DNA of 64,000 bases, taken from the NCBI RefSeq assembly GCF_024612015.1, contig NZ_CP102512.1:4836001-4900000 (forward strand). The letters run 5' to 3'. Within the stretch, counting starts at the first letter, position 1. Every line of letters starts with the position of its first letter. Source of the stretch: Streptomyces sp. CA-210063. GTDB lineage: Bacteria; Actinomycetota; Actinomycetes; Streptomycetales; Streptomycetaceae. The position numbers were made by a program, and so were the translations under genes. Below are positions 43,504 to 52,297 of the stretch, piece by piece. The notes below the pieces were generated by a model. That model had not been told where the DNA came from. It saw only the letters and a program-made list of their open reading frames with translations, and made no database searches.

Positions 43504-43835
43504 GTGAGGCTCGCCAGGATCTCGCGCGCGAGGTCGGCGTAGCGCGAGCGGGCCTCGGCGATCTGGTCCCGGTCCGCCGAGCGCAACCCCTCACGCTCCT
43601 TCGCCAGCCGCCCCTGCGCGGCGCGCGCGGCCTCGATGACGGCGGGCTCGGGGGCGTCCTTGGCCTCCTCCGCAGCGATCAGCGCGCTGTACGCCCCGAC
43701 GGCCCCGTTGACGGCCTCGACCGCCGCCTCGTACGCCGCGGTCTCCTCGTTCGACCAGTCGTGCGGCTCCAGGGAGTGGGTCACGGAGATGCCGGTGTTC
43801 CGTGAGGCGTCTCGAGGAGTGTCCTGTGCGGTCAT
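43500..43835 (-). CDS. Small coiled-coil partner of the zeta-like toxin (putative antitoxin)
   Basis: A 111-residue acidic, helical protein (EETAAYEAAVEAVNGAVGAYSALIAAEEAKD, then KEREGLRSADRDQIAEARSRYADLAREIL). Its 3' end overlaps the toxin start, as antitoxin genes do. It does not show a recognised epsilon signature, so the assignment rests on position and size. It would act in the cytoplasm. Confidence 0.6.
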   Translation of the reverse strand: MTAQDTPRDASRNTGISVTHSLEPHDWSNEETAAYEAAVEAVNGAVGAYSALIAAEEAKDAPEPAVIEAARAAQGRLAKEREGLRSADRDQIAEARSRYADLAREILASLT

Positions 43836-43925
43836 GTGTCCCTCCAGTGTCCCGGTGTCCCGGTGTGTCGAGTGGTCATTGTGGGGGACGGCGGACGAGG
43901 CGAGCCGGGTTCCCAGGAACCCGGA

Positions 43926-43980
43926 GAGTGGATCGGGGAGTGTGGATCGGGGAGTGTGGATCGGGGAGAGTGGATCGGAG
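43926..43980. repeat. Four copies of a 14-bp unit between small genes
   Basis: gatcggggagtgtg-type units occur four times with a period of 14 bp, in the 186-bp gap upstream of the small coiled-coil gene. The gap also holds doubled gtcccggt units (about 43850). Confidence 0.85.
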
Positions 43981-44021
43981 GGTGGAGTCGCGGAGGGGCA
44001 CCCGCCACGGTCACCGGCGGC

Positions 44022-44528
44022 TCAGCCCTCGGACGCCCACTTCCGCAGCAGGGCCTCCCGCTGCTCACGTCGTGGGGTGCCCTCGGCGGCGTGGGCGCGG
44101 CCCCAGCCCGCGAGGGTGTCGACCTCCGCCGTACCCGCCACCAGGCGCTCCAGCAGGGTGACGGAGAGGTCGTACTCGGACTGGACGTAGCCGCCGAGGG
44201 AAGCGGCCGACTGTGCGTTCAGTTCGACAGTCCTGTCGGCGGTCTCCAGGTGCACCTCGAACGCGGCCGCGGCATCACTGCCCCCCGCGACGGCGTTGAG
44301 GACGAGGTCGACGGCCGTGGTGGCGAGCAGTCGGGCGCCGGACCGGATCCGTACGTACCGCACGGCGACCGACCGGATCTCCGACCAGCCCCACACCGCG
44401 CTCTGTCCCGTCCCGAGCCCTTCCACCCAGTCCCGCGTCAGCCGCACCCCACACCCGTACCCCTCCGGCTGCGCCCCGACGTACACACCACCGTCCTCGG
44501 CGATCCAGAACAGTCCGACCATGGCCAT
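44022..44528 (-). CDS. Hypothetical protein, 168 residues
   Basis: A protein beginning MAMVGLFWIAEDGGVYVGAQPEGYGCGVRLTRDWVEGLG and containing WSEIRSVAVRYVRIRSGARLLATTAVDLVLN and ending AEGTPRREQREALLRKWASEG. The beta-rich first half and the WSEI motif recall PH-like domains common in streptomycetes. I do not recognise a named family. It lies between the toxin pair and a membrane protein in the same direction. Confidence 0.72.
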   Translation of the reverse strand: MAMVGLFWIAEDGGVYVGAQPEGYGCGVRLTRDWVEGLGTGQSAVWGWSEIRSVAVRYVRIRSGARLLATTAVDLVLNAVAGGSDAAAAFEVHLETADRTVELNAQSAASLGGYVQSEYDLSVTLLERLVAGTAEVDTLAGWGRAHAAEGTPRREQREALLRKWASEG

Positions 44529-44618
44529 GAGTGCCTCCCCGACAGCGACGTACGCGTTTCCCCTGGTGAGACGTGTTCCGGCGCTGGACGGTTCAGCGGC
44601 CCAGGGCCGTCCGCAGGG

Positions 44619-45425
44619 TCACCGGCCCAGTGCCGTCCGCAGGGTCACGCCGTGCCGCACGCGCAGGCGCCGTAGCTCCCACACGGACAAGGCCGTCACC
44701 GTCAGCGGGCCGCCGAGGAGGAAGGAGTAGATCACTGCGGGCGGGGCCGCCACATCGGGGGTGTCGGAGAAGCTGAGGGCGAAGAGTGACCAGACCAGCA
44801 GGGGAGAGAGGAGGGCGGGAAGCAGTTCGTGGACGTCGGCGGTGCGGAAGCAGGAGTTCAGCGCCATGAACGTGACCAGCAGCGTGGTGAAGACGGAGAT
44901 GAGCAGGACGAGGACGCAGGCGATGGCTCCCACGACCAGCAGCGCCAACATGGCCAGGCCGGTGATCGCCACGCCGGCCGTCTCACCGAAGAGCCCGAAC
45001 GTGAGATCGAAACGACCGATGTCGGCGTCGGAGATGATCTCGCCGCGCAGCGCGAGAACCATGAGCCAGCACAGCCCGACCCCGAGGGCGATGACCCCGA
45101 TCACGGTCAACGGCCCGACGAGACGTCGTAGGTACACACCCCCCAGCGGTGAGCGCGCCGCGAGGATGAAGAGCGTGATCCCGAGGGCCCCGGCGCCCAG
45201 CAGGATGGCGCACCCCACCGCCAGGTTCTCCAGCTTGTCCAGGACGAACTCCTGGCGTCCCTTCCGCAGCGGGTAGGCCATCACCAGCCATACGGTGGCC
45301 AGCAGCCCCAGCGCCGTACGGGCGCGCTGGAGCCAGGTGATGACCGGGTCCCTGATGAGGTCGGGCCGGTTGGGGACGGCCAACGCCGCCGCCCCACCGA
45401 TCAGGATGCCCACGGCCTCACCCAC
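44619..45425 (-). CDS. Multi-pass membrane protein, unknown
   Basis: A 268-residue protein with about six hydrophobic helices (for example RTALGLLATVWLVMAYP, NLAVGCAILLGAGALGITLFILA, VIGVIALGVGLCWLMVLAL, TGLAMLALLVVGAIACVLVLLISV). The start is a GTG at 45425, supported by aaggagg 6 bp upstream; an adjacent ATG is out of frame. Its last ~24 bp (agtgccgtccgcagggtcac region) are duplicated directly beyond the stop. It may be a T4SS accessory by location, though no family is recognised. Confidence 0.75.
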   Translation of the reverse strand: MGEAVGILIGGAAALAVPNRPDLIRDPVITWLQRARTALGLLATVWLVMAYPLRKGRQEFVLDKLENLAVGCAILLGAGALGITLFILAARSPLGGVYLRRLVGPLTVIGVIALGVGLCWLMVLALRGEIISDADIGRFDLTFGLFGETAGVAITGLAMLALLVVGAIACVLVLLISVFTTLLVTFMALNSCFRTADVHELLPALLSPLLVWSLFALSFSDTPDVAAPPAVIYSFLLGGPLTVTALSVWELRRLRVRHGVTLRTALGR

Positions 45426-45464
45426 TCATGGCCTCCTTCCGCTTCGCATGTGGCTGCTCTCTTG

Positions 45465-45513
45465 TCTCTGCTCTCTGCTCTCTGCTCTCTGCTCTCTGCT
45501 CTCTGCTCTCTGC
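45465..45513. repeat. Seven exact copies of a 7-bp unit
   Basis: tctctgc is repeated seven times without error (45465-45513) in the gap between the coupling-protein gene and the membrane-protein gene, about 40-90 bp upstream of the latter's start. The number of copies may vary between strains; a seven-base period cannot be coding-neutral. Confidence 0.97.
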
Positions 45514-45548
45514 CCCCGGCTCGGGCCAGGTGCCTTCGCGAACACCGT

Positions 45549-47279
45549 TCAGCGCGCCCCGGGGTCGTACTTCCGCAGTGACTCCTGGACCTCGCGGGCG
45601 TACGGGCCCTCCCACCACGGGACGGTCTCGACGAGGACCGGCTTGGTGCCGGAGGCGAGTACGAGGGCGCGGCCCGGGGGCATGGCGCCGAGGTCGGAGA
45701 CGCCGAGGACGCGTTGGCGGCTGACGGACTCACTGACCGTGCGGTTGCCGCTCCAGCCGCCGAACTCCGACTCACGGCTCGCCTGGTACTCGCGCTGGTC
45801 GTACTCGCCCGCCAGTTCGCTGAGGTCGCCCAGGAACCGGGTGTCGGAGACGCCGCCGCCGTAGACCCGGATGTTCGCGGCCGACCACAGCTTCTCCATG
45901 CCGCGCTCGCCCCACACCTCGATGCCCTGGGCCCAGGACTGGAGGATGGTCATGAGGATGATGCCGCGCGAGCCGTAGTGGGAGTACAGGTCGGGCAGGG
46001 TGCGCCAGCGGCAGACGTTCGCGGCCTCGTCGAGGACGCCGACGAGGGGGAGCGCGAGGCGGCCGCCGCGCTGGGTGGTGGCGTACTCCTCGGCCGCCTC
46101 GACGACGGCGACGGTGAGCGCGGTGACGAGCGGCCCGGCGGAGTCCCGGCCCTCCCGGGAGAGGGAGTAGAGGGTGCCGCCGGTGCGGACGAACGCGTGC
46201 GGGTCGAACTCGGGGGCGTTCGGGTCGGCGGGCGGCGTCACCCAGCGGTTGACCTCCGGGTTGATCAGGCAGGACGCCATCTGCTGGGCGACACCGTAGA
46301 TACCGCTGCGCTGCTTGTCAGGGGCGGTGAGGACACCGTTGAGGCCGTCGGCGGCCATGGTGTGCCCGGCGCCGCGCAGGATCCGCTCCGGGGTGTCGTC
46401 CTTGGGGTTGGACAGCCAGGTGTAGATCTGCGTGATGGGCATCTTGCCGCTGGCGGCGGCGAGCAGCAGGTTGGCGAGGAGGTCCTGACCGGCCGGGTCG
46501 AAGAAGGCGTCCGTGGAGGCGTTGGCGTCACGCGACCCGCTGGCGAAGTGGTCGGCCATCTTCCGTGCCTTGGCCACGTCGGTGACGTACGACAGCGGGT
46601 TCCACCACCAGCTCGGCGTCTCGGCGGCGACCTGCTGCGGGTCGAAGACCCACACGGGTCCGCGCGCGGAGCGGGGGCCGCGGGTGGAGTCCACGATGTC
46701 CCGCTTGTTGGAGGTGACGAGGACGGCGCCGGGCCCGTCGAGGATGGCGGGGACAGCGCGTCGGGTCGTCTTGCCGGTGCGCGGGCCCCAGATGTCGACG
46801 TGCATGTCCTCGTACGAACCGAACAGTGGCTGCCTGCCCTTGACGGACCGTCCGATGAAGACGCCCGGGGTCCGTGCCTTCACCCCGAGGCGCTCGGCCG
46901 TGGCCGCCGCGCCCTTCATCGTCAGCTTGCCCAGCTCCTCACCCTTCGCGAGGTGCTGCGCCGCGCCGTCCACCTTCGGCTTCTTCTTGAACCGCTGCAC
47001 CACCCGGTACGCGGCGGTTCCCAGGATGCCGAGCAGTACCGCCTCCCCGGCGGCGACGGCGCTGGCGGGGGACCCCGGCCAGCTGTAGTCGCCCTTCACC
47101 ATGTCGACGAGGAACGTCAGCGGATTCGACGCCGGCGCCGGCGCGTCCGCGAACGGCGCGCCGACCTTCGCGGCCAGCCACGCCCCCACCACACCCAGGA
47201 GCACGACCGCGACCACGATGACGATCTCGATCGTCCAGTCGTCCTCGGCGCGGGGCTTCTTCTGCTGTTCTGCGGTCAC
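45549..47279 (-). CDS. VirD4/TraD-type coupling ATPase
   Basis: A 576-residue protein that would bring substrate DNA or protein to a type IV secretion channel. Two N-terminal helices (IVIVVAVVLLGVVGAWLA, AVAAGEAVLLGILGTAAYRV) precede the ATPase. Walker A is GPRTGKTT (165-172), and Walker B is LVGVLDEAANV. Other family features are VFIGRSVKGRQPLFGSYEDMHVDIWGP and SLSREGRDSAGPLVTALT. The GTG start follows an aaagga site. It is the last of a leftward run with the lipoprotein and wall hydrolase genes. The C-terminus lacks an evident extra domain. Confidence 0.9.
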   Translation of the reverse strand: MTAEQQKKPRAEDDWTIEIVIVVAVVLLGVVGAWLAAKVGAPFADAPAPASNPLTFLVDMVKGDYSWPGSPASAVAAGEAVLLGILGTAAYRVVQRFKKKPKVDGAAQHLAKGEELGKLTMKGAAATAERLGVKARTPGVFIGRSVKGRQPLFGSYEDMHVDIWGPRTGKTTRRAVPAILDGPGAVLVTSNKRDIVDSTRGPRSARGPVWVFDPQQVAAETPSWWWNPLSYVTDVAKARKMADHFASGSRDANASTDAFFDPAGQDLLANLLLAAASGKMPITQIYTWLSNPKDDTPERILRGAGHTMAADGLNGVLTAPDKQRSGIYGVAQQMASCLINPEVNRWVTPPADPNAPEFDPHAFVRTGGTLYSLSREGRDSAGPLVTALTVAVVEAAEEYATTQRGGRLALPLVGVLDEAANVCRWRTLPDLYSHYGSRGIILMTILQSWAQGIEVWGERGMEKLWSAANIRVYGGGVSDTRFLGDLSELAGEYDQREYQASRESEFGGWSGNRTVSESVSRQRVLGVSDLGAMPPGRALVLASGTKPVLVETVPWWEGPYAREVQESLRKYDPGAR

Positions 47280-47342
47280 CCGCGGTCCTTTCTGCGTGGC
47301 TCCGGAAGGTCGGGGCCGGGTTCGCCACGACGTCCGTCGCGT

Positions 47343-48787
47343 CTACTGCTTCGTCTCGGGGGCGAATACGAAGAGGTCGTAGCCGCTCGCCAGCACGCCG
47401 TAGCCGCCTGTCGTCAACTGAAGGACGTCGCCGTCCGCTGTCAGTTCGGAGGTGATGTCAGGGACGAGGCGGGAAGCGAGGACCTTCTTGGTCCCCATGT
47501 CCAGGGCCGTCAGCCCCAGGTCGTCGGCGGAGGCGTAGAGGACGTCCGCGGTCGGCAGCGCCAGGGGCGTGATGCTCTGCTCGTCCGCCGCCTGGCGCCA
47601 CAGTTCGGCGCCCGTCTCGGTGTTCCAGGCGACCGCGCCACCGCCGAGTTGGGTGACCACGGTGCCTCCGTCCGAGGCCAGGACGGAGGCCACCCGCGCA
47701 TTGAGCGTCTCGCCGTACTCGGCCTTCGGCCCTTCGGCAAGCAGCCGCCCGGTCCTGAGATCGACCACGGTCAGGACCACGTCGTACGTGTCGTCGTCCG
47801 GCAGGTCCAGGCGAGCAGGCCCTTGTCCTGGGTCAGCGCGTACAGGCTGCCCTCCAGGTCGCCGGCCTCCTCGACATCGGCGAGGGCGGCGGGTCGGTCG
47901 ACGTCGCCCAGGTCCCACAGCTCCTTGCCGGTGAGGCGATCGCTGACGGACAGGCGGCTGCCGCTGCCGTCGACCGCGGAGTAGGTCGAACCGACGCGGT
48001 AGCCGAAACCGGCGCCGAGCGGCGCCTGGTCGACGCCCCGGTTGCGGACCTCGACGGTGGCGCCGCCGCCGACAGGGGTGTAGGTGCTGCTCTTGTTCCC
48101 CTCTTCGGTGAGCAGATGGCCGGCCTCAGCGGTCAGGTTGTCGGCGTCCTCGCCTTCGAGGGTGGAACTGCCCAGCTTCTCCCCGGACGGGGCGTACATC
48201 GTGTACGTCGTGCTGACCGTTTCCTTCTTCAAACCGTCGGGGGCGACCACGTCGCCCTCCACGACCAGGAGAGCCGGGGAGCCGTCCTCCCACTGGGAGA
48301 TCTGAATGAACTGGTCCAGGCTCAACTCGCGCCCTCCCGGCCAGTCGGCCGGGGCCGTGACGTCGACGGTCCGGCGGACCTTGCCGGTGGCAGCGTCGTG
48401 GAGACGGGCCCGGAAGTGGTACTCCTCCGATGCCACGCTTCCCGCCTGGGAGTACTCCGTCATGTCCTGGGTCAGGACGACGGCGTCGCCCAGGACACAG
48501 GTCCGCACGTCGATGTTGATGACGTGGCGCGCGGCGGATGCGGCGGGGTCAGCGACGCAGCCCGAAGTGCCATCGCCCTTCAGACTCCACGCGGGTTCTT
48601 TGGACAGGCCCGGCAGCGCGGCGCCGTCGTAGGCGGGACCCGTCCGCTTGGCGGCGGAGGCGGACGCCTTGGGTGTCGCCCGGCCGGTCGCGTCCGTGTC
48701 CTCGGGATCGCCGTCCCCACCGCAGGCGGTGAGGAGACCGAGGGACAGGATCGTCCCGGCGATCAGGGCCATCCGGTCCTTCGTCAA
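47343..48787 (-). pseudogene. PQQ/beta-propeller-like lipoprotein with a single-base frameshift
   Basis: Two frames together form one product. The first part (48787 downward) starts MTKDRMALIAGTILSLGLLTACGG, a lipoprotein signal with lipobox LTAC, and runs to LYALTQDKGLLAW. The second continues LDLPDDDTYDVVLTVVDLRTGRLLAEGPKAEYGE and ends FAPETKQ. The sequence at 47805-47810 reads TGGAC on the coding strand where TGGGAC would restore LAWDLPDDDTYDVV. Adding one base gives 1446 bp, exactly 482 codons. It could be a real disruption or a sequencing error in a G run. The intact protein would be an extracytoplasmic propeller of the T4SS cluster. Confidence 0.85.
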
Positions 48788-48842
48788 CTTGCTTGCTCCG
48801 TCGGGTGGTCGATGGCTGAAGGAGAGGAGTTCGAGGCCCGCC

Positions 48843-50918
48843 TCATGCGTCCTCCGTGCCGGTCGTGCCGTCGCCCTCGACCGCGTTCGTGCCTGCCGGG
48901 ATCGGCACGCGGTAGACGCCGGTGATCTCGTCCTGGACGTCCCAGGTGCTGAAGGAGACGGACTTGCCGGGGCGCGGGGCGTGGATGATCTTCTTGGTCT
49001 TGGGGTCCCAGACGATGCCCACGTGGCCGGAGAAGCCGCCGCCCTCGGGCCGGAAGAAGATCAGGTCGCCGGGCTGCGCCTCGGACAGCGACACCTCGTA
49101 CTTGCGGAGGCGGGGCTCCTGCACGCGGGTCGTACTGCCGATGTCGATCTTCCTGTCGCTGGCCATGTAGTACGCCCACTGCGTGAAGCTGGAGCAGTCG
49201 AAGCTGGTCGGGTTCTGGCCCTGGAGGCGCGGCGCGCCGTACACGTACGGGACACCGATGCCGCGCTGCGCCCAGCCGAGGACCGCCCGGATGACCGGGT
49301 CGTCGGAGTCGGGGAGGACACCGGAGGCGCCGGCGCCGTCGGGGGCGACGGCCGCGCCGCCGTTGTCCTCGGCACACTCCTCGTACTGCGCGTTCCGGCC
49401 CTCGCTGCCGTTGTCGCCCGGAACGGTGCCGTAGTCGGGATTGGCGGTGACCCGGCCGGCCATCCACCCCGCGGGGTCGACCATGCCGGGACCCTGGTCC
49501 TGGCCCCCGACGAACGGGTTGTCGACACCCGGGACGAGGACCTCCCAGTGCAGGTGGGGGCCGGTCACGTTGCCGGACGCGCCGACCGTGCCGATCTGGT
49601 CGCCGCGCTTGACGGACTGACCGGCGGACACATTGAACGAGGTCTGGTGGGCGTAGAGCGTGATGACGCCGTCGGCGTGCCGCAGCTTCGTCATGTTCCC
49701 GTACGCCCCGCCGGGGCCCGCGGCCACGACCTTGCCGTCCGCCGGGGCGTAGATCGGGGTGCCGCTGCGAGCCACCAGGTCGAGGCCGGTGTGGTAGCCG
49801 AGGCTCCACATGCCGCCGCTCTTGTGGTACTCCGTGCCCATCACGTAGGTGCCCTTCTTCATGGGCCACTGCCAGTCCTTGCCGCTGGTGACGGGCTTCT
49901 TGGCGACGGGGAGGGCGCGGGTCGTCGTGTCGGTGGAGTTGGCCGCCAGGGACATCGCCGTGGTGGTGTCGTCGCCCTCGTCGTCCAGCGGCGGTGTCGA
50001 CCACGAGCGGGCCGAGGTCGCGGCGATGCTGAGGGCCCGGCTGGGCTGGGCGCCGTTGCCGACCGGCTCCGGGATGTCCGACTGCTTCCCCAGGGTGGGG
50101 AAGTCGGGGTTCTTCTCGATCGTCTCCGCCAGGTGGGCGTACCAGCGCTTGATGAGGTCCTTGTCGCCGGTGAGCACACCGCGGTAGCGGGCGGACTGGG
50201 TGAGGACCACGCGCGGGTAGATGGTGTTGGAGGCGGTCGAGCCGGAGTAGATCTGCAGCGCCTTGAAGGGCTGGGTCTCCGCCTTCTTGGCGTGCAGGAA
50301 GTTGGCCGCGGCGTAGGCCGCGTCGTCGATGTTGTAGAGGTCCTTCTTGCCGTCGCCGTTGCCGTCGTCGCCGTAGTCCGTCCAGGCCGGCTTGCCGAAC
50401 TGCAGGATGCCCATGTAGCCGAGGGAGTTGGCGCCGCCGGGCGCGGCCGACGGGTCTTGGCCGTACTTGGTCTCCTGGTACATCTGCCCGGCGATCATCG
50501 TCCAGTCGAGGCCGTCGTAACGGGCGGCGGCGCGCATCGAGGCCAGGATCATCTTCGGCGGTATCTCGTTGCGCGCGGTCTCGCTCGGCATGTACATCTT
50601 CCCGGCCGGCATGACCGGGTTGGTGGCCGCCGCGTCGTCGGTGTTGCCGGCCTCGACGTTGTCGGCGTAGTCGTCACAGGCGGCCGCGGCGGCTCCCGCG
50701 CCCATACCGCCGAGGAGCGACCCCAGCAGGACCAGGACAAGGGTGCCGATCCCGGCCAGGGGCAGGAAACCGATACCGGCGGCTATCCACAGCCACTTCT
50801 TGTTGTTGTTGTCCTTCTTGCCGCCGCCCGAGCCGTTCTTGACCTGGGCCGCCGTCTTGGCCGCCTTGGCGACCTTCGCCGCCTTGGCGGCGGCGGCCAG
50901 TACCGCCGGAGCAACCAT
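48843..50918 (-). CDS. Three-domain cell-wall hydrolase (SLT, M23, NlpC/P60)
   Basis: A 691-residue protein. A membrane helix near residues 43-70 (IAAGIGFLPLAGIGTLVLVLLGSLLGG) precedes a lytic transglycosylase-like domain (catalytic Glu in GQMYQETKYG, then GYMGILQFG). An M23 metallopeptidase follows with GYHTGLDLV and GPHLHWEV, the paired His ligands. Last is a NlpC/P60 domain with Cys in TSFDCSSFTQWAYYM and His in GHVGIVWD. It would open peptidoglycan for a conjugation channel, as VirB1-like proteins do. It lies 7 bp from the VirB8-like gene, in one unit. Confidence 0.93.
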   Translation of the reverse strand: MVAPAVLAAAAKAAKVAKAAKTAAQVKNGSGGGKKDNNNKKWLWIAAGIGFLPLAGIGTLVLVLLGSLLGGMGAGAAAAACDDYADNVEAGNTDDAAATNPVMPAGKMYMPSETARNEIPPKMILASMRAAARYDGLDWTMIAGQMYQETKYGQDPSAAPGGANSLGYMGILQFGKPAWTDYGDDGNGDGKKDLYNIDDAAYAAANFLHAKKAETQPFKALQIYSGSTASNTIYPRVVLTQSARYRGVLTGDKDLIKRWYAHLAETIEKNPDFPTLGKQSDIPEPVGNGAQPSRALSIAATSARSWSTPPLDDEGDDTTTAMSLAANSTDTTTRALPVAKKPVTSGKDWQWPMKKGTYVMGTEYHKSGGMWSLGYHTGLDLVARSGTPIYAPADGKVVAAGPGGAYGNMTKLRHADGVITLYAHQTSFNVSAGQSVKRGDQIGTVGASGNVTGPHLHWEVLVPGVDNPFVGGQDQGPGMVDPAGWMAGRVTANPDYGTVPGDNGSEGRNAQYEECAEDNGGAAVAPDGAGASGVLPDSDDPVIRAVLGWAQRGIGVPYVYGAPRLQGQNPTSFDCSSFTQWAYYMASDRKIDIGSTTRVQEPRLRKYEVSLSEAQPGDLIFFRPEGGGFSGHVGIVWDPKTKKIIHAPRPGKSVSFSTWDVQDEITGVYRVPIPAGTNAVEGDGTTGTEDA

Positions 50919-50924
50919 GGCGCG

Positions 50925-51608
50925 TCACACCCCCGAGTCGTCGGAGGCGCCCACGTCACCGAGGCCGAAGATGTCGAATCCCGAGACGACCCACTTGCCG
51001 TTGACCTCCTGGACGCTGACCAGCCACTGGTTGGACTCAGTGGTGGTCTCGCCGCCTTCGGTGCGCGTGGCCTTCACCTCGACCAGGCTGGAGATCGAAC
51101 GACCGCTGTCGCGCACCAGATCGTCCGAGATCACCGCGTCGCGTTCGACGACCGCGGTGCCCTTGGAGGAGCACTGTTCGGCCTCGCAGGTCGCCCACGC
51201 CTTTCCGGTGGGCAGCACGGTCAGCTGCTTCATCCGCGCGTCGTTCAACGTGAGTTCGAGGAGGGGGGCCTGCCAGGCCGCCGACTTGGCCGTGTGGTCG
51301 TACGTGTTGATGCCGGCCATGTACCGGGTCATGATCTCGTGGGCCTCGGCGGCTTCGGCGACCGAGACGATCGGCACGGTCGCCGCGTTCTTGTCGTCGT
51401 CCGCCGCGTCCGGGTCGGAGGTCGCCTGCCCTCCCGAGCCCGCCCCGCCCTGACCCGCGGTGGCGGTGGACGTCGCGGAGCTGTCGCCCTCGTCGCTCCC
51501 GTCGTCTCCGTCGAACACGGTGAACACGGTGAGTACGGCGATCAGGAGTACGCCGAGCACCCCCAGGGCCAACAGCCCCGTGCGCTTGTTCTCCTCAGGC
51601 AACTCCAC
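50925..51608 (-). CDS. VirB8-like T4SS membrane protein
   Basis: A 227-residue protein starting at GTG 51608 (ribosome site gggaggcgcggg). A short basic N-terminus is followed by a helix (LLALGVLGVLLIAVLTVFTVF), an acidic Ser/Thr-rich linker, and an extracytoplasmic domain ending WLVSVQEVNGKWVVSGFDIF, an NTF2-like pattern typical of TcpC/VirB8-type proteins. It may bridge the inner channel to the wall. The downstream neighbour is the wall hydrolase. The gap upstream to 51877 contains clustered CGGGAA sites. Confidence 0.75.
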   Translation of the reverse strand: MELPEENKRTGLLALGVLGVLLIAVLTVFTVFDGDDGSDEGDSSATSTATAGQGGAGSGGQATSDPDAADDDKNAATVPIVSVAEAAEAHEIMTRYMAGINTYDHTAKSAAWQAPLLELTLNDARMKQLTVLPTGKAWATCEAEQCSSKGTAVVERDAVISDDLVRDSGRSISSLVEVKATRTEGGETTTESNQWLVSVQEVNGKWVVSGFDIFGLGDVGASDDSGV

Positions 51609-51877
51609 GCTCCCGCGCCTCCCTTGTGCTGAGCCGGTACGGCGGTCGACGGGTGACCGGGACACGGTAGGGCGAGGCGTGGGGCGAGGAGTCGGGGGAA
51701 TTCCCGACGGGAACGGCGTGGGACGGCATCGGGAAAGAGCGGGAAATCCCGGCGCCGGATCGAGCGGACGCACCCACCTCGGCGGACGCGCGGCGTCACC
51801 CGTCCCCGGCCGGCGTGACGGCCCGGAGGCCACCGCTCGCGTTCACGGCGCCGCCGTCTCCCGCGCTCCCATGGCCG
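51609..51877. other. 269-bp leader region of the VirB8-like unit
   Basis: No gene is supported here. The section 51690-51755 holds gggaattccc (51696-51705) and CGGGAA at 51708, 51730 and 51740. The rest is G/C-rich with no other signal. Confidence 0.6.
51696..51751. promoter_or_regulatory. Clustered CGGGAA/TTCCCG sites, T4SS promoter 1
   Basis: The palindrome gggaattccc is followed by cgggaac, cgggaaa and cgggaaatcccg. CGGGAA starts at 51708, 51730 and 51740 (22 and 10 bp apart). The same hexamer and palindrome recur in the divergent T4SS promoter at 53022-53087. A shared regulator is the simplest reading. Confidence 0.55.
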
Positions 51878-52240
51878 TCACTCCGGCCGGGGGTCCACCG
51901 GCAGCGGATCGAACGGGTAAGCCGTGTGCCCGTCCTTCGGGGAACAGGCCGCGAACGGCCCCGAGTCGGCGTCCATCAGCACACGGAGGTGCGGGTCGGC
52001 GTGGTGCAGCCACCACGTCGACATGCCGAGCGCCGGGTCCTGGCGCAGGTGTTCCCAGGCCAGCCAGAGCGCGGAGAGGCGGGCGCCGGCCTCGGGGTGC
52101 TCCCACCACTTGGGGCACCAGGTCGCCGACGAGCCGTTGACACGGCGGCGGACCATCTGGGCGAGGTAGTCCGAGACGAAGACGAAGACGTCCGCGAAGT
52201 AGAACTCCGGCTCCTCGGCGGGGCCTTGGGTACCGCTCAT
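51878..52240 (-). CDS. DUF4913 family protein
   Basis: A 120-residue protein with the DUF4913 pattern: YFADVFVFVSDYLAQMVRRRVNGSSATWCPKWWEHPEAGARLSALWLAWEHLRQDPALGMSTWWLHHADPHLRVLMDADSGPFAAC. It is common in conjugative gene clusters of actinobacteria. No function is known. It lies between two T4SS genes on the same strand. Confidence 0.87.
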   Translation of the reverse strand: MSGTQGPAEEPEFYFADVFVFVSDYLAQMVRRRVNGSSATWCPKWWEHPEAGARLSALWLAWEHLRQDPALGMSTWWLHHADPHLRVLMDADSGPFAACSPKDGHTAYPFDPLPVDPRPE

Positions 52241-52297
52241 CGCTCCACTCCTGCCACCGTCAGCATGGGCACCCCTTCGGTCGGGCGGTCGGAACGA

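Noticed and set aside
45714..47984. 756-codon plus-strand open frame
   Set aside because: Antisense to the VirD4-like gene, no recognisable domain.
48648..51632. 994-codon plus-strand open frame
   Set aside because: Antisense to the wall hydrolase and VirB8-like genes; Val/Asp/Arg-rich shadow.
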